Notes: generated from the sequence alone by a model not told the origin. Positions 33,338 through 42,462 are shown, counted from the first letter of the stretch. The stretch is DNA of 64,000 bases from Halothiobacillus sp. (GCF_028710545.1 NZ_JAQTTX010000007.1:1-64000), one strand, 5' to 3'. Made by a program: numbers and translations.

Positions 33338-34834
33338 ATGATCACAGGCGAACTCAAATCCAAAATCGACAGCATTTGGAACGCCATGTGGTCTGGCGGC
33401 ATATCAAACCCCCTCTCGGTCATCGAGCAGCTCACATATCTATTATTCATCAAGCGTTTGGACGAGTTGCAAACGCTCAAGGAGCGTAAGGCAGCTCGCA
33501 CCGGTCAGCCGATCGAAGAACCGATCTACGCGCCAAATCAGGAAGCCCTACGCTGGTCGCGTTTCAAGGAGACGGCTCCGGAGCAGATGTTCAACACTGT
33601 GCGCGACGGCGTGTTCCCCTTCATCAAGACGCTGGGCAGTAAGGGCGAGCATGACGGCGAAGGTGGCAGCACCTACACCCACCACATGCGTGATGCCCTG
33701 TTCATGATGCCCACGCCGCGTGTGTTGGCTAACGTTGTCGATCAGCTCGACGGCATCGACATGGCTGATGCCGACACCAAGGGCGACCTCTACGAATACA
33801 TGCTCGGCAAGATCGCCAGCGCCGGACAGAACGGTCAGTTCCGCACCCCGCGTCACATCATCAAGCTGATGGTCGACATGACTGCGCCCACTCCGCGCGA
33901 TGTCATCTGCGATCCGGCCTGCGGCACGGCGGGCTTTCTCATAGCCGCCTCCGAATATCTGATTAATCACCACGGCGATGAGATCTATCGTGACGAGGCT
34001 GCTCGCCGCCGCTTCAACGATCACACCTTCCATGGCTACGACTTCGACCCCACCATGCTGCGTATCGGCAGCATGAACATGCTGCTGCACGGCGTCGAAA
34101 ACCCGGACATCCGCTACCGTGACTCGCTCGCCGAAGGCGCTAGCGGCAGTACCGGAGACGATGCCGGTAAATACTCACTCGTCCTCGCCAATCCGCCCTT
34201 CGCAGGTAGCCTGGACTACGAATCCACCTCCAAGGACTTGCAGCGTATCGTCAAGACCAAGAAGACCGAACTACTGTTCCTCGCCCTGTTCCTGCGTCTC
34301 ATGCAAACCGGTGGACGCGCCGCCGTCATCGTGCCTGATGGCGTGCTGTTCGGCTCCAGCAACGCGCACAAAACCCTGCGTAAGCTACTGGTCGAAGATC
34401 AGAAGCTCGACGCCATCATTTCAATGCCCTCCGGCGTGTTCAAACCCTACGCCGGCGTCAGCACCGCCATCCTGTTCTTCACCAAGACCGAGTCTGGCGG
34501 CACGGACAATGTCTGGTTCTACGACATGCGTGCGGACGGCTTCTCGCTGGACGACAAACGTACGCCCCAGCCCGACAAGAGTGACCTACCGGACATCCTT
34601 GCCCGCTGGCAGAACCTGAACGCAGAAACAGAACGCCCTCGCACCGCGCAGAGCTTCCTGGTGCCCAAGGCCGAGATTGCCGGAAATGACTACGATCTCT
34701 CGATCAACCGCTACAAGGAAGTCGAGTACGAAACCGTTGAATACGATTCGCCACAGGTGATTCTGGCGCGGTTGGCGGAGTTGGAGGCGGAGATTATCGA
34801 CGGGCAACAAGAGCTGCAGATGCTACTCAAATGA
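33338..34834 (+). CDS. hsdM: Type I restriction-modification system, N6-adenine methyltransferase subunit HsdM
   Basis: A 498-residue HsdM. The SAM motif is DPACGTAGFLIAASEY and the catalytic motif IV is LANPPFAG, as in adenine N6 methyltransferases. The N-terminal helical domain (KIDSIWNAMWSGGISNPLSVIEQLTYLLFIKRLDE) is typical. The ATG at 33338 is used; an in-frame ATG at 33293 would add 15 unusual residues. The end overlaps hsdS (ATGA). With HsdS it would recognise and methylate a split DNA sequence. Because hsdS is interrupted, the complex is probably not formed now. Confidence 0.95.
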   Translation: MITGELKSKIDSIWNAMWSGGISNPLSVIEQLTYLLFIKRLDELQTLKERKAARTGQPIEEPIYAPNQEALRWSRFKETAPEQMFNTVRDGVFPFIKTLGSKGEHDGEGGSTYTHHMRDALFMMPTPRVLANVVDQLDGIDMADADTKGDLYEYMLGKIASAGQNGQFRTPRHIIKLMVDMTAPTPRDVICDPACGTAGFLIAASEYLINHHGDEIYRDEAARRRFNDHTFHGYDFDPTMLRIGSMNMLLHGVENPDIRYRDSLAEGASGSTGDDAGKYSLVLANPPFAGSLDYESTSKDLQRIVKTKKTELLFLALFLRLMQTGGRAAVIVPDGVLFGSSNAHKTLRKLLVEDQKLDAIISMPSGVFKPYAGVSTAILFFTKTESGGTDNVWFYDMRADGFSLDDKRTPQPDKSDLPDILARWQNLNAETERPRTAQSFLVPKAEIAGNDYDLSINRYKEVEYETVEYDSPQVILARLAELEAEIIDGQQELQMLLK

Positions 34835-34923
34835 ACGCATCTCAGCTGACTCAACTATCCGAGGTCTGCTCAATTTCAATGGGTCAGGCTACAGTGGACC
34901 CATCCGTCAAGACAGAAATCAGT

Positions 34924-35874
34924 CTAATTTAAGCTGGTCTGTCCGTCTTTCTCGCAACTGCATGGCGTTGCCCCATTCTTGCTAAATTTGTCCACTATCC
35001 TTGCGCCGCCACCGCTGGCCGTCGCGTACACCGTTGCCGGTGTGCGATTGCCCAATGACTGGTGTGGGCGTTCGTCGTTGTAAAACACGAAGTATTCCGT
35101 CAGCCCCAGCATCAGTTCGATCGTGTTGCGGTAGCCCTTCAAATATACGTCTTCGTATTTAACGCTGCGCCATAATCGTTCAACGAAGATGTTGTCCAGT
35201 GCCCGCCCGCGTCCGTCCATGCTGATGGCAATGCCACGGGATTGGAGTGCGCCGGTGAATGCGTTGCAAGTGAACTGGCTGCCCTGATCGGTATTGAATA
35301 GCTCCGGGCTGCCATACCGCTGCAATGCCTCTTGCAAACAGTCCACGCAAAACGCCGTGTCCATCGTGTTGCCGATTCTCCAGCTCAATACTTTTCTGCT
35401 GTACCAGTCGATCACCGCAACCAGGTAGACGAAGCCGTGCGCCAGCCTGATGTATGTGATGTCCGTGCTCCATACCTGGTTCGGTCTCACCACTTCCACG
35501 CCGCGCAACAGGTAGGGATATACCTTGTGCTGCGGCTGCGGACGGCTGGTGTTCGGACCCGGGGCCATGCCAGCCAGGCCCAGAACCCGCATCAGTCGCT
35601 GCACGCGTTTACGGTTCACCCGATGGCCTTGCGTTTGCAGGAACGTCACCATCTTGCGGCTGCCGTAGAACGGACGGCGGGTGTACTGCTCGTCTATCAG
35701 CCGCAGCAGATCCAAGTCCTGTTCGCTCGCCTGTTTGGGTACGCGCTGCGCGTAGACCGTGGTTCGCGATACCCCAGTCAGTTCACATTGCCGAACCACG
35801 GGAAGTGTGGCTTCGGATTCAATCCAGGATCGCCGCACCGCTACTGGCTCAACCCGGACTTTTTTTTGAGCCAA
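34924..35874 (-). CDS. IS3-family transposase, OrfB (DDE catalytic part)
   Basis: This is the catalytic part of the OrfAB fusion transposase. It has an HTH_21-type segment (IDEQYTRRPFYGSRKM) and the rve integrase core with all three acidic residues: Asp in STDITYIRL, Asp in NTDQGSQFT, and Glu in DNIFVERLWRSVKYEDVYL. It is most likely made by -1 frameshifting from orfA at the A-run around 35860-35867; an upstream start at 36003 would overlap orfA for 150 bases and looks artificial. The C-terminal NDERPHQSLGNRTPATVY is typical. Confidence 0.93.
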   Translation of the reverse strand: MAQKKVRVEPVAVRRSWIESEATLPVVRQCELTGVSRTTVYAQRVPKQASEQDLDLLRLIDEQYTRRPFYGSRKMVTFLQTQGHRVNRKRVQRLMRVLGLAGMAPGPNTSRPQPQHKVYPYLLRGVEVVRPNQVWSTDITYIRLAHGFVYLVAVIDWYSRKVLSWRIGNTMDTAFCVDCLQEALQRYGSPELFNTDQGSQFTCNAFTGALQSRGIAISMDGRGRALDNIFVERLWRSVKYEDVYLKGYRNTIELMLGLTEYFVFYNDERPHQSLGNRTPATVYATASGGGARIVDKFSKNGATPCSCEKDGQTSLN

Positions 35875-36152
35875 TCCAGTTCCATCTTCAGTTTGCCAAT
35901 CTCGCCGTACAGGCGTTCGGGATCGCTGTATTCGTTTACCGGCTTGGGGCCTCGCTTGCCGTCGAACAAGGTGCCAGCCCGCTCCAGAATCTCCTTTTTC
36001 CACTGCCCAACCTGTACCGGATGCACGCCGTGTTCCTGCGCGATCTGGTTGATGGTCTTCACCCCACGAACTGCTTCTAAACCAACCTTGGCCTTGAATT
36101 CCGCACCAAATACTTTTCGTTTCGTCCCGCTCATCGCCCGCTTCCTTTTCAC
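35841..36152 (-). CDS. IS3-family transposase, OrfA (DNA-binding part)
   Basis: A protein of about 103 residues with an HTH_Tnp_1 domain (KVFGAEFKAKVGLEAVRG, INQIAQEHGVHPVQVGQWKKEIL) and a leucine-rich coiled helix (LYGEIGKLKMELDWLKKKSG). It ends within the slippery run that leads into OrfB. OrfA alone usually binds the element ends and limits transposition. A start at MSGTKRK, 6 codons later, is equally possible. Confidence 0.92.
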   Translation of the reverse strand: MKRKRAMSGTKRKVFGAEFKAKVGLEAVRGVKTINQIAQEHGVHPVQVGQWKKEILERAGTLFDGKRGPKPVNEYSDPERLYGEIGKLKMELDWLKKKSGLSQ

Positions 36153-37293
36153 TTCGGACTACAGCTTAATCTACTGTCTTAAATTTGGGGTCCACTATAG
36201 GCGCCCAAAGGAACCAGTTACAACACTGCAAGTAACGGATACCCGCTAATTGCGGGTGCTAGTGATTTCGGGGAATTAAGCCCAGAGCCAGAGAAATGGA
36301 CAAATGAACCGACTAAATTGTCCGAGGTTGGTGACATAGTCCTTTGTATCAGAGCAACCATTGGAGATCGAAACTGGTCTGATAATCAATACTGCCTAGG
36401 CCGAGGTGTAGCGGGTCTACGTGCAGATGAAAAAAGACTGAACCAACAGTACCTATGGCATTGGGTTGGCTTTTCAGCGCATCAACTAAAATCCAAGGGC
36501 CGTGGCGCTACATTTCTTCAGGTTTGTAAGGCTGATATCGCGTCGTTGGAAATCCCTCTCCCACCCCTCGCAGAACAAAAGCGCATTGCGGCGATTCTGG
36601 ATGCGGCGGACGCCTTGCGGGCCAAGCGCCGCGAGTCCCTCGCTCAGCTCGACACTCTGCTGCAATCCACCTTCCTGAACATGTTCGGCGATCCGGTGAC
36701 GAATCCGAAGGGGTGGGAGGTTAAAAAGCTTGATGACCTAGTAACAAAACTCGGCGATGGCCTACATGGCACTCCTATATACTCTGAATCTGGAAATTAT
36801 TACTTTGTAAATGGCAATAATCTTCGTGATGGAAAAATACACATAGATAATTCAACGAAACGAGTTGACGAAACGGAATACTTAAAACACAAAAGAGAAC
36901 TTAATGATACAACGATGCTTGTTTCCATTAATGGAACCATCGGCAAAGTAGCATTTTACGATGGCGAGAATATTGTTCTTGGCAAAAGTGCCTGCTACTT
37001 CAATCTAAAAACAGAACAAATAAATTCTCAATATTTATATCACCAAATTAACAGTCAATATTTTATGGACTATGCAATCGGACAGGCCACAGGAAGTACA
37101 ATAAAAAACGTATCTTTAAAGACAATGCGTTCTTTCCCTGTGTTGTATGCCCCTCTCGATCTCCAACGCTGTTTCGCCACCATAGTGGAATCTATCGAAC
37201 GCCAGAAAACCCTACTACGCGCCCATCTGACTGAACTGGACACGCTGTTCGACTCGCTGCAATCCCGAGCCTTCAACGGAGAACTCTGAGGCC

Positions 37294-40200
37294 ATGAGCA
37301 ACTTCGCCTTCCTGCCAGAAACCTTCCGCGATATTGCGGATGCCGCACGGAAGGCCGAAGGCCACATCTACGGCGACCCGCGCGCCGCCTGTTTCCATGC
37401 CCGCTTCACGCTGGAAGCGATCCTGCACTGGCTGTACCGCCACGACCCAGCGCTGCGCATGCCCTACGACCATTCCCTCGGTGCGCTGCTGCACGAACCT
37501 ACCTTGCAGAACCTGCTGACTCAACCGGTGTACCAGAAGGCGAAGGTCATCCAGCAGCAAGGCAATCAGGCAGTCCACAACCAGCGCCCAGTGAAACAGT
37601 ACGACGCACTGCAGGTGGTGAAGGAACTTCATCACATTTGCTACTGGCTGGTGCGCACCTATGCGCCGGAAACCTCACGCGCCGGTGCGGCCTGGGACAA
37701 CGCCCGAGTGCCGCGCCCGGTCAAGGCCGAAGCAACGGTGCCGCGCGAACAATTGGAAACGCTGGAAGCCGAACTTGCCACCAAGAGCGAGGCGGCGCTC
37801 AAGCACCAACAGGAACGAGACGCACTTGATGCGGAACTGCAGGTCCTGCGTGCTGAGCTCGCCGCAGTTCGTACCCGCGCTGAGGCGACACCCGACACCC
37901 ACGACTACGGCGAGGCTGAAACCCGCCATTACCTGATCGACGTGGACCTGCGCCGTGCCGGCTGGCCGCTGGATAAGCCACACGACCGTGAGTATGAAGT
38001 GACTGGCATGCCCAACGCGAAGGGTGTTGGTTATGCCGACTACGTGCTGTGGGGCGACGACGGCAAACCGCTGGCTGTGGTGGAGGCGAAGAAAACCACG
38101 GTAGACGCAACTGCAGGTCGGCAGCAGGCCAAGCTATATGCGGATTGCCTGGAGGCCATGCACGGTCAGCGTCCCCTGATCTTCTACACCAACGGCTACG
38201 AGACCTGGCTGTGGGATGATGTGGCCTATCCACCGCGCAAGGTGGCCGGGTTCTATAAGAAGGACGAATTGCAGCGGTCGATCTTGCGCCGCACGCAGCG
38301 TGCCGGGCTGGACGTAGCCTCGATCAAGGAGGCTATTGTCGGGCGCTATTACCAGAAACGTGCTATCGGCAGCATCTTCGGGCAATTCACCACAGCGAGA
38401 CGCAAGGCGCTTCTGGTGATGGCCACCGGTACCGGTAAGACACGCACGGCTATCGCGCTGGTCGATGCCCTGCAACGCGCCGGCTGGGTCAAGCGCGCGT
38501 TGTTTTTGGCCGACCGCGTATCGCTGGTCAACCAGGCGGCCAACGCGTTCAAGACCCACCTTCCCGAGTCCAGTCCTGTGAATCTGGTTACCGAAAAGGA
38601 TACCGATGGGCGGGTGTATGTCTGCACCTATCCAACCATGCTGAACCTGATAGACCAGAGTGACGGCGGCACGGCCCGCTTCGGCATCGGCCATTTTGAT
38701 CTGGTAGTCATCGACGAGGCGCATCGTTCGGTGTACCAGAAGTATGGAGCGATTTTCGAGTACTTCGACTCGCTGCTGGTCGGCCTGACGGCGACACCAC
38801 GTGAAGAGGTCGATCGAAACACGTACGACCTATTCGAGCTGGAACCCGGGGTGCCGACTGATGCCTACGAACTGGAAACCGCGATTTCCGACGGTTATCT
38901 GGTACCACCACGAGTGCAGCAGGTCGATCTGCGCTTCCCGCGCGAGGGCATCGACTACGACGCCCTCAGTGACGAGGAAAAAGCACAGTGGGAGAGTCTC
39001 GACTGGGGCGACGATGTAGAACAGGGCTTGCCACCCGAGCACGTCAACGCCACGGCAATCAACAACTGGCTGTTCAACAAGGATACTGTGGACAAGGTAC
39101 TGCAACACCTGATGCAGCACGGCCACTCCGTTGAAGGCGGGGACAGGCTGGCAAAGACGATTATCTTTGCCCGCAACCACGATCACGCGGCCTTCATCGA
39201 GGAACGCTTCAACCATCACTATCCGCACTATAAGGGGCACTTCGCACGCGTCATCGACAACCGCGCCAAATACCCGCAAAGCCTGATCGACGACTTCTCG
39301 CAGGCAGACAAGGAACCACACATCGCCATCTCGGTGGATATGCTCGACACTGGCATTGATGTGCCAGAGGTCACCAATCTGGTGTTCTTCAAGCCGGTGT
39401 ACTCGCGCATCAAGTTCTGGCAGATGATCGGCCGCGGTACGCGGCTGTGTCCTGACTTGTACGGCCCCGGTGCGGATAAAGAAGACTTCCGCGTGTTCGA
39501 TTTCTGTTTCAACTTCGACTTCTTCCACGAGAACCCTCAAGGCATCGACGGTAGTGCTGGCGTAGCACTGGGTACGCGCTTGTTCCGTGCGCGAGTGCAA
39601 CTACTGGGCCTGGTACAGGCCGATGCGAAACTGGATCCGGACACCGCGCTGAGCCACGCGCTGAGGGATGGCCTGTACGGCGAAGTGGCAGCAATGAACC
39701 ACGACAATTTCCTCGTACGAATGCATCTGGAGGCAGTGGAACGCTTTCAAGACCGCAAGGCCTGGAATGCGTTGAACGAGCACGATCGCGAGCAGTTGCA
39801 ACGCGAGGTGGCCGGTTTGCCCTACGAGTTAGAGGCCGACCAGATTGAGTCACGTTTGTTTGATCTCACCGCGTTGCGTATGCAACTGGCACTGGCCGAG
39901 GGTGACGTCAACGCGCTGGAGACGCTGCGCCAACGGGTGGTTGAGATCGCCATGCTGTTGGAGGACAAGGCCAGTATTCCAGCAGTGAAGGAACAACTCG
40001 GCTATCTGGCCGCGCTTCAGGATCCTGCATTCTGGGAAGGGCTGAACTTGGCAACCCTTGAGGACATGCGACTGCGGTTGCGTGGACTTGTGCCCTTCCT
40101 CGACAAGAAGAAACGCACCATCGTGTACACCGATTTTAAAGATGAAGTGCTGGGCGTGCGCGAAGAACAGGCCGTATACATGCCAAAGATGACCGGCGTG

Positions 40201-40683
40201 CAGTACGAGAAGAAGGTTCGCGAGTACCTGCGCAATCACTTGGATCACCTTGTGATCAAACGCCTTCGCACCAATCAGCCGCTGACTAAAACGGACTTGG
40301 CCGGATTGGAACAAACTTTGGAGGAAATCGGTGAGGACGATGGGCCAACCCTGTTGGGCAAGTTGATGGAACGCAGTGGAGCGCCTTCTCTGGCGTGGTT
40401 CGTGCGCAGCCTGGTCGGGATGGACCGCACAGCCGCCCAAGCCACCTTCGCCCAATTCCTCAGTGACCGCAGCCTGTCACCGAAGCAAATCCGCTTTGTT
40501 GAGCTGATTATCGACCAACTGACTTCTCGTGGTGTAATGAACGCAGGGGCACTATATGAAGCACCGTTCAGCACGTTGGATACCATGGGTCCGGAAGCAA
40601 TATTCGCCGGACGGGATAATCTGATTGATGGTCTGTTCGAAACGCTTGCATCGGCCCATGAGGGGTTGAGCGCTGCGGGGTAG
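37294..40683 (+). CDS. hsdR: Type I restriction enzyme, motor/endonuclease subunit HsdR
   Basis: A 1129-residue HsdR. An N-terminal DUF4145-like segment is followed by a coiled region (about 150-200), then the endonuclease (GVGYADYVLWGDDGKPLAVVEAKK, with the D...ExK residues), and a superfamily 2 translocase: Walker A LLVMATGTGKTRTA, motif II VVIDEAHRS, motif III GLTATPREE, motif VI QMIGRGTRL. A C-terminal helical domain binds the methylase core. It lies 4 bases after hsdS and looks intact. Without a working HsdS it should be inactive, so cells survive without methylation at its site. Confidence 0.95.
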   Translation: MSNFAFLPETFRDIADAARKAEGHIYGDPRAACFHARFTLEAILHWLYRHDPALRMPYDHSLGALLHEPTLQNLLTQPVYQKAKVIQQQGNQAVHNQRPVKQYDALQVVKELHHICYWLVRTYAPETSRAGAAWDNARVPRPVKAEATVPREQLETLEAELATKSEAALKHQQERDALDAELQVLRAELAAVRTRAEATPDTHDYGEAETRHYLIDVDLRRAGWPLDKPHDREYEVTGMPNAKGVGYADYVLWGDDGKPLAVVEAKKTTVDATAGRQQAKLYADCLEAMHGQRPLIFYTNGYETWLWDDVAYPPRKVAGFYKKDELQRSILRRTQRAGLDVASIKEAIVGRYYQKRAIGSIFGQFTTARRKALLVMATGTGKTRTAIALVDALQRAGWVKRALFLADRVSLVNQAANAFKTHLPESSPVNLVTEKDTDGRVYVCTYPTMLNLIDQSDGGTARFGIGHFDLVVIDEAHRSVYQKYGAIFEYFDSLLVGLTATPREEVDRNTYDLFELEPGVPTDAYELETAISDGYLVPPRVQQVDLRFPREGIDYDALSDEEKAQWESLDWGDDVEQGLPPEHVNATAINNWLFNKDTVDKVLQHLMQHGHSVEGGDRLAKTIIFARNHDHAAFIEERFNHHYPHYKGHFARVIDNRAKYPQSLIDDFSQADKEPHIAISVDMLDTGIDVPEVTNLVFFKPVYSRIKFWQMIGRGTRLCPDLYGPGADKEDFRVFDFCFNFDFFHENPQGIDGSAGVALGTRLFRARVQLLGLVQADAKLDPDTALSHALRDGLYGEVAAMNHDNFLVRMHLEAVERFQDRKAWNALNEHDREQLQREVAGLPYELEADQIESRLFDLTALRMQLALAEGDVNALETLRQRVVEIAMLLEDKASIPAVKEQLGYLAALQDPAFWEGLNLATLEDMRLRLRGLVPFLDKKKRTIVYTDFKDEVLGVREEQAVYMPKMTGVQYEKKVREYLRNHLDHLVIKRLRTNQPLTKTDLAGLEQTLEEIGEDDGPTLLGKLMERSGAPSLAWFVRSLVGMDRTAAQATFAQFLSDRSLSPKQIRFVELIIDQLTSRGVMNAGALYEAPFSTLDTMGPEAIFAGRDNLIDGLFETLASAHEGLSAAG

Positions 40684-40796
40684 ACCCTCTACGAGGCATA
40701 GTAAATTATTCAATTTTTTGATTGCGTTAAGGTGCCAGCTAAAACGGGGTGCCACCAACGGTTGGGAAAGGACTGATTTTCGCTGGCAGTTATTAA

Positions 40797-41705
40797 TTAG
40801 CCCAACCAGGACTGACCAGGTTTGCGGCTTCTTATTCGATCTGCGGTATCCTCTCCGAACGATTCTTCAAAAACACCTGCATTAAATTCGCCATCCGGGA
40901 AGTGCAGCAGCGATAGCGTGAAGTCGTATTGGTCTGACAATAGCGCATGTTCTGTACAGGGTTGGTCAAGCCAGACTTCAGCGTCAAATTGGCAGCTTAC
41001 ACGTGATGTTGTCGCTGATCCGGTGTTCGCGGCTAGGGACTTTTCTGGAATTGCGATCGGCGGCCTATTTCGTGTTTTGAAATACAACCCAGATCTCAAA
41101 GCTGCTCTGCTTGAACGGGCCCATAGGATAAAACCCTCTTTGGAAACCACCAACATGCTACGGCGCGAGGTGTACTGTAGCCATCGCAGCGTTGCAGCCA
41201 TGAGCGAAACACCATATCGGTTAGCACAAGCTCCCAATTCATCAAAGTCAGGGCGGAGGCGTTCGTCAATCTGAAGCCTGAAATCGTCTAGCGGCATTAG
41301 TAATGTCGCTGCAAAAACGTTTGCCTCATTCTCGCGTTGTGCGTACTCAGATTCCCACGTTGCCATATCTTCCGTGCTGCAATGAAAGCCGTTTGGATAG
41401 GCTTTGCGGTGCAGCAAGTAGTGGCCGAATTCATGTCCTAGCGTGAAATTGACACGGCCGAGCGAGGTAACACCGTTGTTATAAATGATCCCCCAGCCTA
41501 TTTTGCCTGGTGGCGCAGGGCTCAGTGCGCCTTCAAATCCCGGCAAATTGGACCCTTTGACGACTGTAATGGGATCATCGGGGTATTTCTGCTTTGAGAT
41601 TTCCATCGCGACAGCTCGTACATCAATAGGAAAATCAGCTACTCCAACTGAGCGAAGGACTACCGTGATTTCATTTGCGACTCTTTGCGGGTAGAACTTC
41701 GTCAT
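40797..41705 (-). CDS. ImmA/IrrE-family metallopeptidase
   Basis: A 302-residue protein with the zinc-protease motif HEFGH at residues 91-95 (His91, Glu92, His95) preceded by RVNFTLG, and acidic residues further on for the third ligand. The remaining 180 residues resemble the C-terminal part of phage-type ImmA/IrrE proteins. Such proteases cleave the XRE repressor encoded beside them, as ImmA does to ImmR in ICEBs1. It overlaps the XRE gene by 4 bases, and the pair is divergent from the ubiquitin-like operon. I infer that it is the switch that relieves repression of that operon. Confidence 0.9.
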   Translation of the reverse strand: MTKFYPQRVANEITVVLRSVGVADFPIDVRAVAMEISKQKYPDDPITVVKGSNLPGFEGALSPAPPGKIGWGIIYNNGVTSLGRVNFTLGHEFGHYLLHRKAYPNGFHCSTEDMATWESEYAQRENEANVFAATLLMPLDDFRLQIDERLRPDFDELGACANRYGVSLMAATLRWLQYTSRRSMLVVSKEGFILWARSSRAALRSGLYFKTRNRPPIAIPEKSLAANTGSATTSRVSCQFDAEVWLDQPCTEHALLSDQYDFTLSLLHFPDGEFNAGVFEESFGEDTADRIRSRKPGQSWLG

Positions 41706-42016
41706 TCATCGTCCCAAAGATCGATCATCTTACGAATCTTCTCTTTCATATCCGGATCCATATTTCGGTACTTCCTATAAAACATCTGATCAGTCGCGTC
41801 CTCCACAGAGACCTGATCACCGATGAAGTAGTCGATGGTCACCCCAAGTGCCTTTGCAATTTTCCCCAACTTTTCTGCCGATGGTCTCGGAGGTTCCTTG
41901 TTCTCCAATTCCCAAATGTAGCTCTTGCTGCTATCGGCGAGGGTGGCCAACTCATCCAGCGTTAATTTTTTATCCTTTCTTAACTTGTTGATTTTAAATC
42001 CAATCGTTGTTGCCAT
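41702..42016 (-). CDS. XRE-family repressor paired with the ImmA-like protease
   Basis: A 104-residue protein: a Cro/C1 helix-turn-helix (KLTLDELATLADSSKSYIWELENKEP) and a C-terminal helical part ending in MIDLWDDE. The ATG at 42016 is chosen because the longer frame to 42052 would read through a perfect operator palindrome at 42035-42050. It overlaps the protease gene and is divergent from the ubiquitin-like operon. Both flanking promoters carry the motif GTTCG-N6-CGAAC, so it is likely an autorepressor that also represses that operon. Confidence 0.9.
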   Translation of the reverse strand: MATTIGFKINKLRKDKKLTLDELATLADSSKSYIWELENKEPPRPSAEKLGKIAKALGVTIDYFIGDQVSVEDATDQMFYRKYRNMDPDMKEKIRKMIDLWDDE

Positions 42017-42034
42017 GGGGTTCTTCTTAAGGTT

Positions 42035-42050
42035 GTTCGGTATGCCGAAC
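42035..42050. promoter_or_regulatory. Operator O1 (GTTCG-N6-CGAAC) at the repressor promoter
   Basis: The site GTTCGGTATGCCGAAC has 6-base perfect arms. It lies 19 bases before the repressor ATG at 42016, immediately downstream of a possible reverse-strand -10 box (GATAAT, 42051-42056). The same 5-6-5 pattern occurs at 42092. Its place at the start point fits repression. Inferred, not tested. Confidence 0.7.
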
Positions 42051-42059
42051 ATTATCTGC

Positions 42060-42088
42060 TTGACTTTCAGATTTCAAGCGCTTAAATT
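42060..42088 (+). promoter_or_regulatory. Possible promoter of the ubiquitin-like operon
   Basis: TTGACT (42060-42065) and TAAATT (42083-42088) are spaced by 17 bases. Transcription would start near 42095, inside operator O2. The match to a sigma-70 promoter is fair in the -35 box and weaker in the -10 box. Confidence 0.5.
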
Positions 42089-42091
42089 TAA

Positions 42092-42107
42092 GTTCGCTAC
42101 TACGAAC
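42092..42107. promoter_or_regulatory. Operator O2 (GTTCG-N6-CGAAC) at the ubiquitin-like operon promoter
   Basis: The site GTTCGCTACTACGAAC extends to 7-base arms (AAGTTCG/CGAACTT) and has the same spacing as O1. It covers the predicted start point of the ubiquitin-like operon, 64 bases before its first ATG. Binding by the XRE repressor is the natural inference. Confidence 0.7.
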
Positions 42108-42171
42108 TTTTTATAGTTCCATTTTGAATCCAATGTCCACAGAAAGGCTGATGCCGAAAAGGAGAACCCCC

Positions 42172-42462
42172 ATGCAAGCTGAACACAATCAACACCATGA
42201 CCATGACCATGACCATGACCCGAAGACGCACCCGAACGGACCTGCGCTATTCGTAGATAATGAGCCCTATGAGTGGAATGGGGATAGCATCACTGGGGAG
42301 CAATTGCGCGTCCTCGCAGGGGTACCTCAGGATGTTGAAATTTTCCACAAAAATCCGGGTCATCCTGACGAAGAGGTAAAAAACGACACTATCGTTGATC
42401 TCACTCTACAGAAGGGGCCTGATCGTTTCTCGACGCAGCCTGTTGGCTCTCAGGCAGGGTGA
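42172..42462 (+). CDS. Ubiquitin-like protein (multiubiquitin-domain family, single copy)
   Basis: A 96-residue protein. After a His/Asp-rich N-terminal tail (HDHDHDHD), residues about 24-90 match the multiubiquitin domain: ALFVDNEPYEWNGDSITGEQLRVLAGVPQDVEIF, then DEEVKNDTIVDLTLQKGPDRF. Only one ubiquitin-like copy is present, where some relatives carry several. The protein ends ...SQAG, with a C-terminal glycine as needed for E1 activation, possibly after trimming. The ATG at 42172 has AGGAG 7 bases upstream; earlier in-frame starts are less likely. The tail is encoded by four tandem CATGAC hexamers, so its length could vary by slippage. It is the modifier of the following E2 and JAMM-E1 genes. 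Confidence 0.88.
   Translation: MQAEHNQHHDHDHDHDPKTHPNGPALFVDNEPYEWNGDSITGEQLRVLAGVPQDVEIFHKNPGHPDEEVKNDTIVDLTLQKGPDRFSTQPVGSQAG

Larger units (their letters stand above)
34890..36198 (-). mobile_element. IS3-family insertion sequence inside hsdS
   Basis: The 1.3-kb element has two overlapping frames (orfA, orfB) on the minus strand. The ends carry inverted repeats ACAGTGGACC and (reverse) ATAGTGGACC. A 4-base target duplication AGGC lies on each side (34886-34889 and 36199-36202). A slippery A-AAA-AAG run (35860-35867, reverse strand) joins the two frames by -1 frameshift. All parts look intact, so the element may still be active. Confidence 0.93.
34831..37289 (+). pseudogene. hsdS: Type I specificity subunit HsdS, interrupted by an IS3-family element
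   Basis: The gene is split in two: bases 34831-34889 encode the first 19 residues (ending ISMGQ), and 36203-37289 the rest. Removing the insertion and one AGGC copy restores one frame of about 381 codons reading through MGQAPKGTSYN, a common opening of HsdS target domains. The second part holds the first target domain, the central conserved repeat PLPPLAEQKRIAAILDAADALRAKRRESLAQLD, a second target domain from about 36715 (KLGDGLHGTPIY, LRDGKIHIDN, VSINGTIGKVAFYDG), and the final repeat. Nothing else is broken, so loss of activity is recent or reversible by exact excision. Confidence 0.93.

Noticed and set aside
35332-36249. A 305-codon open frame on the plus strand across the insertion sequence
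   Set aside because: It is antisense to the IS3 transposase, which has all its DDE residues and ends, and it crosses the element's right end.
42190-42222. Short tandem repeat (CATGAC units) that could suggest a CRISPR-like array
   Set aside because: Units are only six bases, contiguous, and encode His-Asp within the ubiquitin-like gene; no spacers exist.
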